Under the pieces are notes generated by a model. The model was not told where the DNA came from. It did no database searches and saw only the letters and a program-made list of their open reading frames with translations. Below are positions 12,331 through 24,879 of a stretch of DNA of 64,000 nt, piece by piece. The translations under genes and the position numbers were made by a program. Origin of the DNA: Nemopilema nomurai (Eukaryota; Cnidaria; Scyphozoa; Rhizostomeae; Rhizostomatidae); the NCBI GenBank assembly GCA_003864495.1, contig ML133498.1, forward strand, positions 2,275,839 through 2,339,838, written 5' to 3'. How positions within the stretch are numbered: the first letter of the stretch is position 1; the number at the start of each line of letters is the position of its first letter.

Positions 12331-13037
12331 AGCCTGAAATACACGATCAGTTTTTAACTGACAGTTTTCAGTCTTCAGTCAAAAACTGATCGTGTATTTA
12401 GCAAAAACTGATAAAAACTGATGCTTTAATGACCTTCAGTTTTTGACTGAAGAAGTTGAACACGTCCAACTTCGTCAGTTTTTGACTGATGGAATTTCTA
12501 TTCATTGATGTAGACTCCATTGTTTAAAGCTGGCGCCCCTATAATCCCCTTGCGCAAGATCGCCAAATACCTTACAGTGGCTGCTAGTTGAATACTTGCA
12601 GGGATAGAATCACGCATATTTGTGTCGTATTTTGAAATGTTCACCTTAATCAGCTCCAACAACTCGTCAAAATTTTCAGGCGTCATTCTCAGAAATTTTC
12701 AATACTCTCCTTCATCCTCCGATCTTAACTCTTGTAGAAGAGTGTCGTAAACACAGAGGTTAGTTCTCCTACTCAACCATGGCTTTACCCAAACAGACAT
12801 TGCTTTCTTTTTTCGATATTTTCGCCTTTTTTGACGACCAGAGCCGCAGCCAGAACAACATCAGTTGTTTCTTGATCAAGCTCCATTGTAAAAAAAGCCG
12901 ATCTAATCAAAACGTGAAACTGAAGACTGTCAGTCAAAAACTGATAAAAACTGATCGTGTATGAAGGACATCAGTTTTTGAAAAACTGAAAACTGTCAGT
13001 CAAAAAACTGATAAAAACTGATCGTGTACTTCAGGCT
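12331..13037. mobile_element. Non-autonomous PIF/Harbinger element with TTA target duplications
   Basis: A 707-bp element flanked by TTA on both sides (12328-12330 and 13038-13040), the target duplication of PIF/Harbinger transposons. Its terminal inverted repeats start AGCCTGAAATACACGATCAG on the left and end with a near-perfect complement on the right (AGCCTGAAGTACACGATCAG read inward). The motif AAAACTGATCGTGTA and its complement recur inside both ends, giving several nested hairpins. Minus-strand DNA at 12498-12686 reads DTNMRDSIPASIQLAATVRYLA, a remnant of the N-terminal part of a Harbinger-type transposase; it then runs into unrelated sequence. No catalytic DDE region remains, so this is a deletion derivative. 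Confidence 0.85.
12498..12686 (-). pseudogene. Harbinger transposase N-terminal remnant
   Basis: The translated frame contains FDELLELIKVNISKYDTNMR followed by IPASIQLAATVRYLA. In PIF/Harbinger transposases a region of the form 'F..ll..v.p.i...dt.mr..i....rla.tLr.la.g.s' precedes the catalytic domain. The match stops after about 50 residues and there is no DDE core. It lies inside the TTA-flanked element at 12331-13037, which supports the identification. Confidence 0.65.
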
Positions 13038-13040
13038 TTA

Positions 13041-16000
13041 GTCTAGTTCTATAAACAGGCCCTAAAACCTGATTCAATTTGTTCCGGACTGCTTGCTGTT
13101 TACAAGGCCCTTGGCGCCCCGCATCATTTTCCCACTTTGAAAGAGAGACGTCTTTTAATAATTTTCATACAGGATTGATTCTCGGCTCGTATGGTGTATT
13201 GAACACCTGAATTTGACAAGTCCCCTTCCAGCTTCGTTTTCGGGAGTTGATGGCATTTCGCTCGGTCCGCAATCTCTTCAGGTGGAACCAAGTTTCCGGC
13301 TCTACGGAGGCGCACGGACTGGACATTCTCGGTTCTTGGTGATCCAGGATCCAGAATAATGGTCTACTTTGGAGCCGTTTACGTGTCATTTCAGTATTGT
13401 CCATGTTCTGCATGCGACAGACAGCAAGCTCGTTGCAAGGATTCAGCGGAAGTTTGCACAAACCACAAACTTGATGCAAACGCACAAAGGGCCGAGAGAC
13501 ACTGCCCAGCAGTGCATTAACAATTAAGAAAGATAAGAACTCGCTAAAATTGCAATACGGGGTACAAGGCAATTTGTTTATTCATACACCCTTTCAGATA
13601 ATTTCATTAATAAACCAAGTTTAGCACCAGTAAAAATTGATTTACACAAGTTAATGCGAAAATCGTCATAACAAGTTGTTATTGGTAAGATTCACAATGT
13701 AAATACGTATGTCGAGCTACGGCTGTGGTTGGAATTACACCACAATTTACTATTTTCTAACAAACTGTGCTTGCCTTTGGTATAGTTTTGATCAAACAAA
13801 GCCTTTCAGCAGGCAACTTTGCTATTGTTTCCGGTAGACAGTCGAGGTAATCTATGATCATTAGGGCACTTATTCTTACAGGGATCAGTAAGGAAATCTA
13901 GTCCGACACTTTATCATTTTACTGTGTAGCCAAAAACATATACGTAGTACTTTATGAAGTAAGGCCTGTGATTTTTAACTGAAACATTGCAACATAGAAC
14001 TTTCAAAACTGATCTCTTTTCTGTTGTTTTTCTATCCTTCTCTCTCTATCTCTACTTAGACTAAAATTAGTGATGGTCGGTTCTCATAGTTGCTGGTTCA
14101 ATTAAGACAATTGCAAAATACGTTCGTGTAAGTTTTATGCTTAGAGTAAGTGTTTATAACTCGTGTTGAACTTGCTTATCACTTCTGATGCACATCGTGG
14201 CATATCGACGCTCTCTTCAATGCTACAAATTTCGCGGCCATCACACTGTTACCTGTCAGTTGTTCTTTGTGAAACAGTCAGCTTAAATATAACCCAACAT
14301 CACACGATGCCAATTTTAGCAAAGTAACAAGGTAAGAAAATCACCCAACTTCTAAAGAATACTAGACATTATGTAACAGACCACCTTTTCTCGTAAAGCT
14401 TCATTTGGAGCTCTAAGACACAACATTAATTCAAAGACCAATCGCAATGGGAGTTTCAAATACCCCCACCTTTCCCCCAATCTTGTCTGTCGGCACAATA
14501 AAAGGTCTCGTCGGCAAATAATGAAATTTCGCGACGGTATTTTTATTTCACTTTCGGCACATTCTCAATAAAACGCGTGAAAGATTATAGCACAGATTTT
14601 TATTATAAAGGAAATAAACTTTCTAATGCTATGGCCCACCGATAACACCAGAAATTTTTATGTCTACAATAAGGTGTTATTTGGTTAAGGGAGCGGAAAA
14701 AAGACGCGTTATCTGATTTATAACCTTTCTATCCTTCAACACATTCAAAGGCCCTAAAGATTTATGCCATGCAAAAACATAAGGGATAGATGGAAGGAAC
14801 AAAAACTGAAACGAAAAAGGATCAAGCCACACCATTATCCGACCCACGCCAGAAAGCTACAACCTATTGTCGGGAAACCTCAACAGGCAAATGCATTGCC
14901 ATTAAATAGGCGTTAACTGAAATAACAGTACTATACAAAACATTTGACAGTTACGCACGATGGAGACATCATGAAACCTATTGAATACAAGAGCCAAGCG
15001 TTACATGTGGAATACAGTGTGGAACGTCTTGTGGAACACAGAAAAATCATTATGATAGTCTGCATTGAGATCAAAGAAATGCACCAATGGTGGGACAAGT
15101 TCACATCAGCTCATTTCTCTAAAACGATGCATGAAATGATAAAACAACTTTAAACAGTTCTCTGAAACGATGCCTAGAAATCATATATACCTGCATTAGC
15201 CATTCTCAACATCATGGAGTCAACTATCTTCGGCAAAGATTCAAGGGAGACATATTCTTGGTTGATGGAAAATGGAACGTACATTCATAGAATGATATTC
15301 TAATTTCATGACTAAAGAAAATTCAGATCTCAAAAATCTATCTATCTTTATCTTCATCTTCATCCAAAACCTATCTATAAATCTATCTAAATAAGGGTGA
15401 ATGCAAAAAGGAAAATAATCTCTATTGTCCGCCAAAGCTCAAGTATGATCAATTACAGATAATTAACTGCTAATTTAAAACTTCTTGGAGTAATAGATAC
15501 AAAAAAAACTGTCAATATATTAAAAAAACTGCATTGACACTAAATTTGGATTGGTATCGAAGAAATGACAATCCATTCTTCGGAACGAAAGAGCTTCTTT
15601 TATACCACCACCCTGGGTACCAGACTCAATCGGGAGAGAAGCATTTTGCTTTGAACATCTCGAAACAAATTTCATCCTGCTTATCTGCTAAAGGATGAAA
15701 ACAGCAGAAAGTAAAACCTTTTCTTAATAACAAGGCTTTTAAATTCTATTTTCTTTATACGAAAAAGGGTTTCTATAAGTTAAATCATAATGCAATGGAA
15801 GTGATGCTATTTGTTTATGCCGAGTTTTTGACCTCTTGGGCCTAAAAAAGGCTGAACAATGCCGAGGACAACGAAGCAGTGTACGCAAGGCTTCAACGAC
15901 GAAAAGTGTTCTGAGTCTAAAAGGCTGAGAACAAATCAGGTTTGATGGATTCCGCGCAAACGATGTCGAAGAAGTAATGAAATATCTTGCAACAGTAGCG

Positions 16001-16314
16001 GGCTAAGGAATCCCATTATTTCTTCGTTGACACAGTTCTCATGTAAAATGGAGGCTTCACATGCAACTGCTACCATACTTCCCAGCGAAAACTTAAGAAT
16101 CAGACAAGATAAATTTTTGCTATCACACCAATAATTAACAATTCAAGGGTTTTGGGTAATAAGGTGATTCTAGATGTGCTTAAAAGAAGTAAAAATCATG
16201 GAACTTCTTTGAAGCCTTCAACCAGATAAAATAGCAAAATGGAAAGTTACTCAACCATTTGCAAGTACAAAGGATTTGGTAACGTGTCAATCTAACAGAC
16301 TGTAAACCTTGGGA
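13041..16314. other. Intergenic region, no gene recognised
   Basis: Between the Harbinger element and the first Rab-like gene. A minus-strand open frame of 135 codons (13165-13572) has a cluster of Cys residues (CGLCKLPLNPC...CRMQNM) but no domain I can name. CCCTGGGTACCAGA near 15610 matches the end of the inverted-repeat element at 31058-31160, so a solo end or related copy may lie there. Confidence 0.4.
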
Positions 16315-19300
16315 TTAGCAGCACTGCTTGACTGGAGCCACCCGCCTTCCAATGCTGTCAACTGAATCCTTGTCATTAGGTGTCACGTTCTCTGCAAGAA
16401 TCAATTGAGCAACTTTCTCCATCACTCTGCATACGTCCTCAGGTTGCAAGGCTGAAATTTGTATGTATTCTTTAAAAATTCTAGGGTGGTTTTTCATGAA
16501 ATCTTCGATTCTAGGGAGAGGAACCTCTATAGAATCGTGCACGTCTGCTTTATTGCCAACCAGTATAAATACTGCATTTGGGGAATGGTCATCTTTTAAG
16601 ATATTAGCAACCTCAGTTTCTATCCACTCGAAACTTTCTTCAGAGTTCAAAGCAAAAACGGCAAGAATGGCACGTGAACGCCGATAATGGGTTTCCGTCA
16701 GTGACTCAAACTGTTCCAATCCAGCAGTGTCCCATATCCGTAGCTATGTAAGAGAAAATTTGCATGAATGAAAACAGCGTCTGCAGCAATAATGCACATA
16801 TACAATCTTCCAAAGGCAATCCTCAATTTCTTTGCTTTTAACTACTTCAAAGGAGATGCCAACACTAGTAATGAATTGAGAGCGAAGTTATGGAAAATAA
16901 AGGAAACTTAATCAAACAGTATATTTATAATTGTCAATTATAGGCATGCATATCTGCTTTGAAAAAAGGTACATAGCAAGGTATTAAAGAGGTACGAAAA
17001 AGGCGTTCATCTGGACCTACTGGTTCACGCAGTTTTGGTTGTAGCTCTCCTGAGATCATCATTTATACGAAAGTTTCCATAGCTTGTTGTGGTCAAATGG
17101 AAATATTTGAAAAACATTTTGTGGTCATTAAGTCTGAGGTATAATTTCCTTTATTTGTACAGCAAATATCTTGATGACCCAGGCAAAAGCGCTTAGATTC
17201 TTTCTAAATGACGGCATTATTTTCCAGTAGAAGTATTTTCCGTAAAACTAAAGTAAGCTCGTGCAGATTAACAATTTCCGCCCAGTAGAAAGTGGGTTTA
17301 TCTAAGAAAGGGGCTTTGGTACGCTATCACATCTTTCAGCTGCTTTTGTCCATCGATATTTGTCTTTTGAGGGAGTTTTGAAGAATAAAACATATACTGC
17401 AGGCCAAAACATTTCAAACACCGTTACTCTATGAGCTTAGGTTAGATATTCACAGATTCAAACAACTTTAGAAACATTCCTTTTATGGAGTAGGGCACAA
17501 TGGACAGAAAAGCTTGATAGGAACAAAACCAAGTACTCTTGCAACAGAAATCATGCATGAAGTGTTCAGTGCCAATACTGATTCCAAACAGAGACAAACA
17601 AAGGTATAAAACTGGCAAACAGTGGTATACAACTGGCATTTCATATGTGGTTTCTAAACTAAGGTTGCTTTAACTTAAGAGCATTACAGTGATAACACTT
17701 CTTGTCTTTATTCTATTCACATTAATTTGCTCCGCAAGCCCCACCTAGTAAATATCTAGTCAAAAATGGTGTTATGTTGCCAAACCAAACAGGAAATGCT
17801 AATTCCTTTGGAAATATTTTTTGTAAAATTGCTTAAGGTTTAATTTGAGCCCAAAGAGTTCCTTCCAATAAAGTGGTGAATCACCACTATGCAAATTTAG
17901 CTAATATTATGCTTCTCTTCACAATTTACTTTTCCCAGGTACAAATTGAGACTATTAGCTTCATCTTCATTTCATTTCCAGTGTCTTAATCCTGAAATAT
18001 TCAACCCTAAATATATATTATTTTACAAATTAAGTCATTTGAATGAGTAGCAAGGAAGAATATTTTAGGATATGAATTTGAAAATTGGTTACAGTGATTA
18101 TAAAAGTTATGAATAGGGGGAATTCAAGTCCAATTTGTAATTAACTTTAAATCAAAATCAGCATTCAAGTGGGCAAAGGGCAGCTATGGGCCAACACGTG
18201 TTGATATTTTTAACTAATTAAGAGTCTCTTGCCAAGTGTCAAATATTGTCGGAGACGCGAGAAAAGCTATGAAATGTTTGAAACCATTTTATCCCGACGG
18301 ATTGGCCCCCTTTTTACTTCCAAAGATGGTACAGCAAGCCTTAAGCTTCAATTCTGTTTACCTATACTGTACAATTGACACAAACGGAGAAATCTAATTC
18401 CTATCTCAATTTCTGTTATTTTTTAGGACATTATTTCAAATTTATATTATATAATATCACAGCCAATGTTAATGTTTAACTGTTGGTATTGGTCCTTCGC
18501 CATATCTGGATTAGTTCCAGTTTACCCACCTCCCACTCAAAATAACATCGAAATCATTAAACATCGTACTGGGTAAATCGACTTCACTGAAAATCTCGCA
18601 AGTATTAAAATGTGCATCTTGTTAAAACGTCCTACAAATTGGCTACGAATAGGGGAAACCGGCATAGTTTTGAGTTCGTTTACAGCTTACAGAATCTTTG
18701 ATGACGCTAAAAAAAGCTTGGCAATGAATACAGCCCGATCTTTACTTTGTTGCCATAGGGATAACCAAAATGCAGTGGGTCACGTGGCTTTTCCACGCCC
18801 GGTCAACCAATCAGCTGATTTTATTGATTCGTTTCCCAGCTTTAGGCGGGAAAAGCACTTTCCTTTACTCGTTGCATATACTTTATACAAATTTTTGCAA
18901 AAGCTTTTCAAACAGAGACTGTAACGGAAATAAGGAAGACTCAAAATGTATACATTTGCGAACCTCCGGACTAGCGAAGTTTTAAATGTGTACAAAAGAC
19001 TTCGATCATTGCTGAGACGCTAGGCTCTATATAATTTTTTGAAAGAAGTTAATAATTAATATTCTAGTTACAAAGATTCAGAATACGGCAACAAAATTGT
19101 TTGCCAGATGATTAGGACTTTATTATCTTTATCTTACTCTGCCTGGAAGTTTTGTTCAATGAGTTTTGGAATTTCAAGGATTTTGATATATTTTCATTTA
19201 TCAAAATGTTTCAATACAGGCTTTTGGCATGCTTCGTTCAAATTGTGAAAACCGAATGGGAAAATACTTTTAGATGTAATATAACTGAAATTAACTAAAA

Positions 19301-22300
19301 ATAACTTAATTTACAGATCAACAACATTCTGGCTGATTCCCCAGAATTAACTCATGAGAAGTAAACGGAATGGGAATCCTCTGAAAGGTTTTAGCCAAGA
19401 AAATGACTCAACCACATTGACAATGAGCACTCCCAGCCAGAAACTAATTCTCTCGCAAGAAAAAGGTTCTCTTATACCATTCCCAAGAGTAGATGCAAAA
19501 GATAATGCTTTCCAAACAGAGAGTTCCATGGCTGATTCTGTTATAATTGACAAGGCAGAATATGCAGAACTCATGTTTAAAACATCCAAGTCATTTAAGG
19601 TTGCGGTGAACGTTTATATCGTAATATATACTATATATCATTCGATGCACAAGATTATGGCGTATCTATCCAGATCAAAATTATTGGCAAATAATGTTAA
19701 ATGTTATTTTCCATGCGAATCTATTGCTCAAAAAGTGTACCACCTTCAAAAGCTATTTTGTGCCCTTGCGTTTGAGGTAACAAAATCAGACTTGCACCAG
19801 CAGGAAGTGCAGACCCTAAGCTACCAAAGAGTGTCTCAGATTTTTCAAATTCCTCCTCTTCTTGAAACTATACCATGTCAAAAATTGGCAAACAATTTTT
19901 CCACCCTCCCGCAGCTGTATTTGGGTATAAAAGACGGACCAGCGCAAACAAAAAAAATTTTGAGACACTCTTTGGCTGCCCAACATCTGCCCTGGCCGTG
20001 TGCAAATTTTTAGCCTTCGGTACAAAATAGCTTTTTCGTACCTGTATGTAGAGGAATTTCGAGTCCGTAGAAAACGGGATTTTACTGATCGCACTTGCGA
20101 TGATACACATCGGGATCATACTACCAACAATATTATCCGGGTCAAGTAGTTTAGGCTTTAAGATTAATAAGCGTCTTTAAATAAGCACAACAACCCATGG
20201 ATGTGCCATACTCTTACACAAACCACAGAAAGCAGAACAAGGATAATCGGCTCAACAGGTCGAGGGATTTGAAAACCGCTGCTAGAAACTTTGATTAGAA
20301 AATTATGGAAACCTTCGTTTATACGGGATTTTTTCCATTTTCAAAACTTCTTCTAGCTTCAAACGTGGTATCATTATGTACCTTATAAGGTAAAAAAGAA
20401 GGTAAAAAAGTAAAAGAAAAATGCCTTACACTTTATCTCTATAAATTCAAGAGAAACTGTTTTCCTACTTTTTGCCACATTCAAAGTGCCCTACTCACTA
20501 TCTTTTGGTTGAAAAGCTGTTCTTGCACAGAAACCCGAGACTTGACTCCATTCTTTGCTGTTAGTCGTTCGTTATGGAGGCTGATCACTTATTTGAAATT
20601 AAACTATATCAATCTTTGCACATTGCAAGGACAACTAGTGCCCTCTTGTTTTAAGCATCTACTCTATTGCATTCAAAAATGCACACACTATTTTTCAATC
20701 AGCTCAGTTCATTTTCTAAGTTCCCTACATAAGAAACTGATCCTTGGAAGTAGAAAAAGGACCTAATTCATTGAGATAAAAAGGGTCAAACATTTCATTG
20801 GATTTCTTAGTTTTTGAAAAGTGACAATTTCTGCGTTCAGCAAGCTTTTTGTAGAGGCTGTTTTTCTCCATTGTTTTGTATAGGAGAATCAGAAGTCAAT
20901 ATGGTATTGTATTTGTTTTATTTTTTTCTCAGTTTTCTTTTGTCTTTCATGTGCTTCATTTGGCTTGTGTTATATGTAAGCAAACAATCTGATTGGCTGA
21001 AAAAAGTTATTTTGTAATAAATTATTCTTGTTGATTGCAAAAGTAAAGGATTTTGTCAAGGCACTGTAACCAGAAATTTTAGCCCTGCAATTGTTTACAC
21101 TATTACAGAAACTCTGTGCAACTGACTCTTCTTATATAGTTTTTTACCAGTATCAAACTTAATTAATTAAGAGTCAGTCACAAATTAATTGACTGACAGA
21201 AACTCACCAGAAAACCTTGGGATAGTATTATCTAGGAACATCAGGGTTACAAAAGTGACACTTTGACAATATTCAATTATAAATTGGAAAAGGTACAGGT
21301 AAGGTTTCCATGAAAAGAAAGATGCATAAATTTGAGAAACTAGAGCCAAAAAACGTTGAGTTACCTTTAATGAAATTTTAAATCTAATCAAACATGTAGA
21401 ACATTGTCTTTTCGCCTGTAAACTTGAGTATTCAGCAGCAATCAAAGCTTCATTTTTAGAGTCACTTAAGCAAAATTCATCTTTTCAATTTGGTGGGTTA
21501 TCCACCAGCAAGGCCACAAAAGACAGTCTCAACAGAATCATCAAATCAGACTGAACACGGAATACGCACTGGATAATAATCATAACAATAGTTTAACATC
21601 TGAGCAGAAATCTGTTTTTCTTTGTTTTTTGTCCAAATTTTTTAATTAACTCATCTCCCTTCAAGCTTTGGTTGCATACCTTGGCTTAAACTTTATGTGC
21701 CACCAATGGAGGCATCAAGATACTTTAAATGTAAAACTATAGAAACGACGTGTCTAGCTCCCTGGTTATTCAAATTATTCGAGTAGGTAAGAACTAAAGA
21801 TCTTCCATTGATGATTCTGAGTTGATATTCCCTCCATGAACAAAAGGGCAAACAACATAGGCGCCGACTATGTGGGGGCTTGGGGGCTCGAGCCCCCCCT
21901 GGGAATTGCTATGGGGGAGCTCAGCCCCCCCTGGCAACTTCGTTTTAAATCAATCAAAGAATTGAACTGATGATACTGTAGACCATGATGTTATATCTGC
22001 TTTATTAAAATTTTTTGTTTTGTTATTATACATACTACATATGTTGTATTACGTTATTAAAGCGACAGGTAATTTCTCTACCTTTTAACTTTTTTTAATT
22101 TTTTAAAATTTAAATTTTGAGCCCCCCCTGGGAAAAATAAAAGTCGGCGCCTATGGCAAACAATCACCCCACCACTCATCAATTTCCCCCCTCTCCAATT
22201 GCACTACTAAGTCTTATTTCGTTTGAAAATCTCTAGCAGTATAGTTTCCTAGAAAGTTGCAAAATATTAGATTTTATAAATCGACTGCTAACAACAAACC

Positions 22301-22691
22301 ACTAACCAAATTGTGCGTAATACCCATTATTGGGTCTTTGTAAATACAATATATAATAGGTAGATAGATAGATATGGACGTCCCCCTTCCCGCGCCTAGA
22401 ACCATTTGTTATGCGATAACTAATTTCATTTTAAGGATTTGCAGCAGTGTCACAATTATGGAGTTGTCCATTACATTTAAAACCAAGCTAACTTACTGTT
22501 ACTTCCCGTTCCTCTTCGTCGTTGCTGGCTGTCTGCTCAAGAACCGTGACAGTATGTTCGTGGTAATCGATTTCAGCGCGTTGACTATCGGGTTGGCCGC
22601 GAATCTGATTGAATATTTTTGTTTTCCCCACACCATACTTCCCTGTTAAACTCACTTTAAGAGGCCTGTACCTGGGAGGCTGACCGGCCAT
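16315..22691 (-). CDS. Atypical Rab-like small GTPase, copy 1 (two exons)
   Basis: Exon 1 (22497-22691) and exon 2 (16315-16743) join in phase 0 across a 5.75-kb intron with a consensus GTAAGT donor, giving 207 residues, the normal size of a Rab. Motifs: P-loop GKYGVGKT at about 17-24; WDTAG at 69-73; NKAD at 129-132; SAL in place of SAK at 162-164; C-terminal CC for double geranylgeranylation. Two features are atypical. The residue after DTAG is Leu (codon TTG) where Rabs and Ras have the catalytic Gln, and the switch I segment is about four residues short and reads QRAEID with no Thr at the usual place. In known Rabs a Gln-to-Leu change there blocks GTP hydrolysis, so a GTP-locked or non-cycling GTPase is inferred. 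The subfamily could not be assigned. It is a tandem paralogue of the gene at 27252-30613. Confidence 0.9.
19354..20013 (+). CDS. Unidentified 219-codon open frame inside an intron on the opposite strand
   Basis: The longest uninterrupted open frame in the window, on the strand opposite to its host gene. The first 80 residues are Ser/Thr/Lys-rich and hydrophilic (SQENDSTTLTMSTPSQKLIL, MADSVIIDKAEYAELMF); the middle is hydrophobic and Tyr/Ile-rich. I recognise no domain. The 3' third overlaps an imperfect inverted repeat and a TATAAAAG motif, so at least that part is unlikely to code. A pyrimidine-rich acceptor (TTTACAG) precedes it at 19310-19316. It may be an exon of a nested gene, a transposon fragment, or chance. 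Confidence 0.2.
   Translation: MRSKRNGNPLKGFSQENDSTTLTMSTPSQKLILSQEKGSLIPFPRVDAKDNAFQTESSMADSVIIDKAEYAELMFKTSKSFKVAVNVYIVIYTIYHSMHKIMAYLSRSKLLANNVKCYFPCESIAQKVYHLQKLFCALAFEVTKSDLHQQEVQTLSYQRVSQIFQIPPLLETIPCQKLANNFSTLPQLYLGIKDGPAQTKKILRHSLAAQHLPWPCANF
19806..19998. repeat. Imperfect inverted repeat, MITE-like
   Basis: CCAAAGAGTGTCTCA on the left is matched by TGAGACACTCTTTGG on the right (a perfect 15-bp pair near 19826 and 19961), with weaker pairing extending to CAGA...TCTG at the outer ends. The size of about 190 bp is typical of a small MITE, but no target duplication was found. Confidence 0.55.
21856..22155. mobile_element. 300-bp hAT-like MITE with 8-bp target duplication
   Basis: Perfect 14-bp terminal inverted repeats CATAGGCGCCGACT / AGTCGGCGCCTATG enclose exactly 300 bp. 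The flanks carry an identical 8-bp direct repeat, GCAAACAA (21848-21855 and 22156-22163). Eight-base duplications are the hallmark of hAT transposition. Internal GAGCCCCCCCTGGGA is repeated near both ends. There is no coding capacity, so it is non-autonomous. Confidence 0.88.
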
Positions 22692-23120
22692 TGCAAAATT
22701 GTTTAATTTCGTCTTCTGTAACTCCCACGAAAGGAACTAGACCCACATTCTCCGCTGGCACCTAAGAACATCAGTGCCTAAGAAATAGAAAGCCCCGAAT
22801 GCGGAAGTAAGCTTGTCTGCCTCTATCTGAAGGGTCCAATAACGAGGCTGTTGACCTGGGAGAGGAATTTGACAGAGAACAACTTATGAGACCTTCCTGG
22901 CTTGGCATTGCGTGTGTGCCACGTAAAGCTAGCTCATAGAGTGGCGTATTCTTTGGTTTTAAATTGCATCAAATCAACCTCCCCTCCACCAGGCACGTAA
23001 ATAATAGGGGCATAGAGAGGGGGGTTTGTGTGCGACGCCCCCTCAAAGGTTGTAAAATCTGAAAATTGTAAAAAATAAGAGTTAACTTGAAATTCTTTAA
23101 TTTTTCAGACCCAACTTTCG
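22692..23120. other. Upstream region of Rab-like copy 1, no gene recognised
   Basis: It should contain the promoter of the gene that starts at 22691. No TATA box is evident in the first 100 bp. A CCCCTCAAAGG / CCCCTCC-rich patch near 22980-23050 resembles the ends of GC-rich MITEs but has no matching partner. Confidence 0.35.
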
Positions 23121-23279
23121 AGCCATTCTACACTTAAGGAATTTTATAGACGTAAGAGTCTTTAATCAGACGTAAAATTATAGAGACATGAGCGAACCAA
23201 TCTATTAATTGTTTTCTATTGTAAGTGTAGGAGTACCTCATAAACACTATCATCCCTTTAAGTTCTCGTCGCTTTTTGA

Positions 23280-23560
23280 TGAAGTCGCTGTTTCTTGTTG
23301 ACGTGGAATTTAAGCTGAATTGACTTATTCTATTCAAGTCTACACTTTAAAACAATAATACCCTATATTGATCAGGAAGAATTTAATGGGGATATTTCAA
23401 GAAATAACGATGTGCATTCCATTTCTGTTGCCTATGAACAATAAATTGTTTATTCGCTATCATGCCACCAAAATGTTAATGTATGACGTTTGTGGTGCTG
23501 AGTTTGACCGACAGAAAGTCAGCATCATCGTCTTTTATTACAAAATAAAGCTATACCTAC
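23280..23560 (-). mobile_element. Possible LINE fragment related to the one at 52862-53690
   Basis: The minus strand around 23475-23525 reads RSNSAPQTSYINILVA, similar to RSNSAPQIATTTNSKILRYS in the better preserved LINE at 52862-53690. The match is short, the surroundings are degenerate and no ends are visible, so this is a weak call. Confidence 0.35.
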
Positions 23561-24879
23561 AATGAGCGGTGCAGCCCCTAACATTCAGAAAAAGGCCCTT
23601 TAGATGCAATTGATATTCAGTATATAGCTTTAAAAATGGCAAGAAAAAAGAATTGCTGTCTATTGACATTCTTTGACATTCAAGATTCTTACCTGTTATC
23701 GTTAAATAAATCTATTACCAGTTACGGTATGGTACAAAACTTTATCATACATTATTCCAATTCTGTCTGCATATGTAAGATCGAAATATATGATTTAAAT
23801 AGAAAGAAAATATAATTTTTAATACTTTGAGTTAGGGAGTTTCAAGACTGTACATGAATTTTTTGACAAGGCAATTCTCTGACACAAAATATAGAATGCG
23901 ATAGAATGAGTATGTAATTATGAATAAGGAATGTAATTTTAACCAGATAACGGAAATAAGTACAGATTGGATCACACCTGGAAGATTTGTAGTTCTTTTC
24001 TTTACGTGGAAGTTGTGATCTCCTCATTAGGAAAATTTATTACTGCGAAACTGAGTCATCCTGATTGTCTGATGAAATATATGATTTTATGGCTGGATAT
24101 AGCTATAATTTTTGCACTGATTTGTTTCTTTTTCAAATTTGTTCTCGGGTAGATTAGATATCAGCTGAGATCTCTGATTTCCGCAAAATCATTCAATCAA
24201 AGCACTCATATGTTTTTAGTGTCACCTAGCATGAAGTGTAATATGCGGGAGATGTTGCCTTGCTAGTTTGATAAACAAGTTGAAGTATTTATTCAAATTT
24301 TTCCGGTGTGAAATTATACCGTTTGGGGAGGGGCATGGCCCCCGCCCCGCCCGTAGATCCGCCACTGTTCTTCCCCAATTAAGTAACAAAAATGGCAAAA
24401 CATTTTATAAAATAAAATGAAGCAATACAACGTTAAAACAAGGGTTGTTCTATTGAAAACTTCCAATACGGTAGCCCAAATTTAAAAAATTTCTTGATCG
24501 TATTAGTGTTTTTCTGCTGAAGGTTAGTTATTATGAGTTGGTAATGTTCTATAATGTTGGTAGTTATAAAGGAACTAGAAATCTAGAACGAGGGCCATTT
24601 CCAAATATCGATTCCCTACGCATGTTAGATTTACAGTTCAAAAAAATTCATTCTACGTCACCCCCTGAAATTGAATCACTTATTTTCGTCCCTACCAAAC
24701 AACCGGAGAAAATACCATCTTTAGCAAGATGTAATCTTTAGCAATCACCATAATCACTTTTCGCAAAAACGAGAATACGTCGAATCTCATTTTACTTTCA
24801 AATCGTTGACGGCCAATGATATTTACGGTTGACCCGAATCCTGTCTGTGAAACAGAAGCACACCATTGTAAGTTTCGTG

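Larger units (their letters stand above)
16744..22496 (-). other. Intron of Rab-like copy 1
   Basis: This 5.75-kb intron holds a 300-bp hAT-like MITE (21856-22155), an imperfect inverted repeat (about 19806-19998), and a 219-codon plus-strand open frame of unknown nature (19354-20013). The intron falls directly before the WDTAG codons, as in the paralogue. Confidence 0.75.

Noticed and set aside
24290..24365. GGGGAGGGGCATGGCCCCCGCC...TAGATCCGCCACTG as a MITE
   Set aside because: It looks like one end of a common GC-rich MITE, but no matching left end or target duplication was found; a similar lone end (CCAGGGGCGGATCCAG) lies near 49947.
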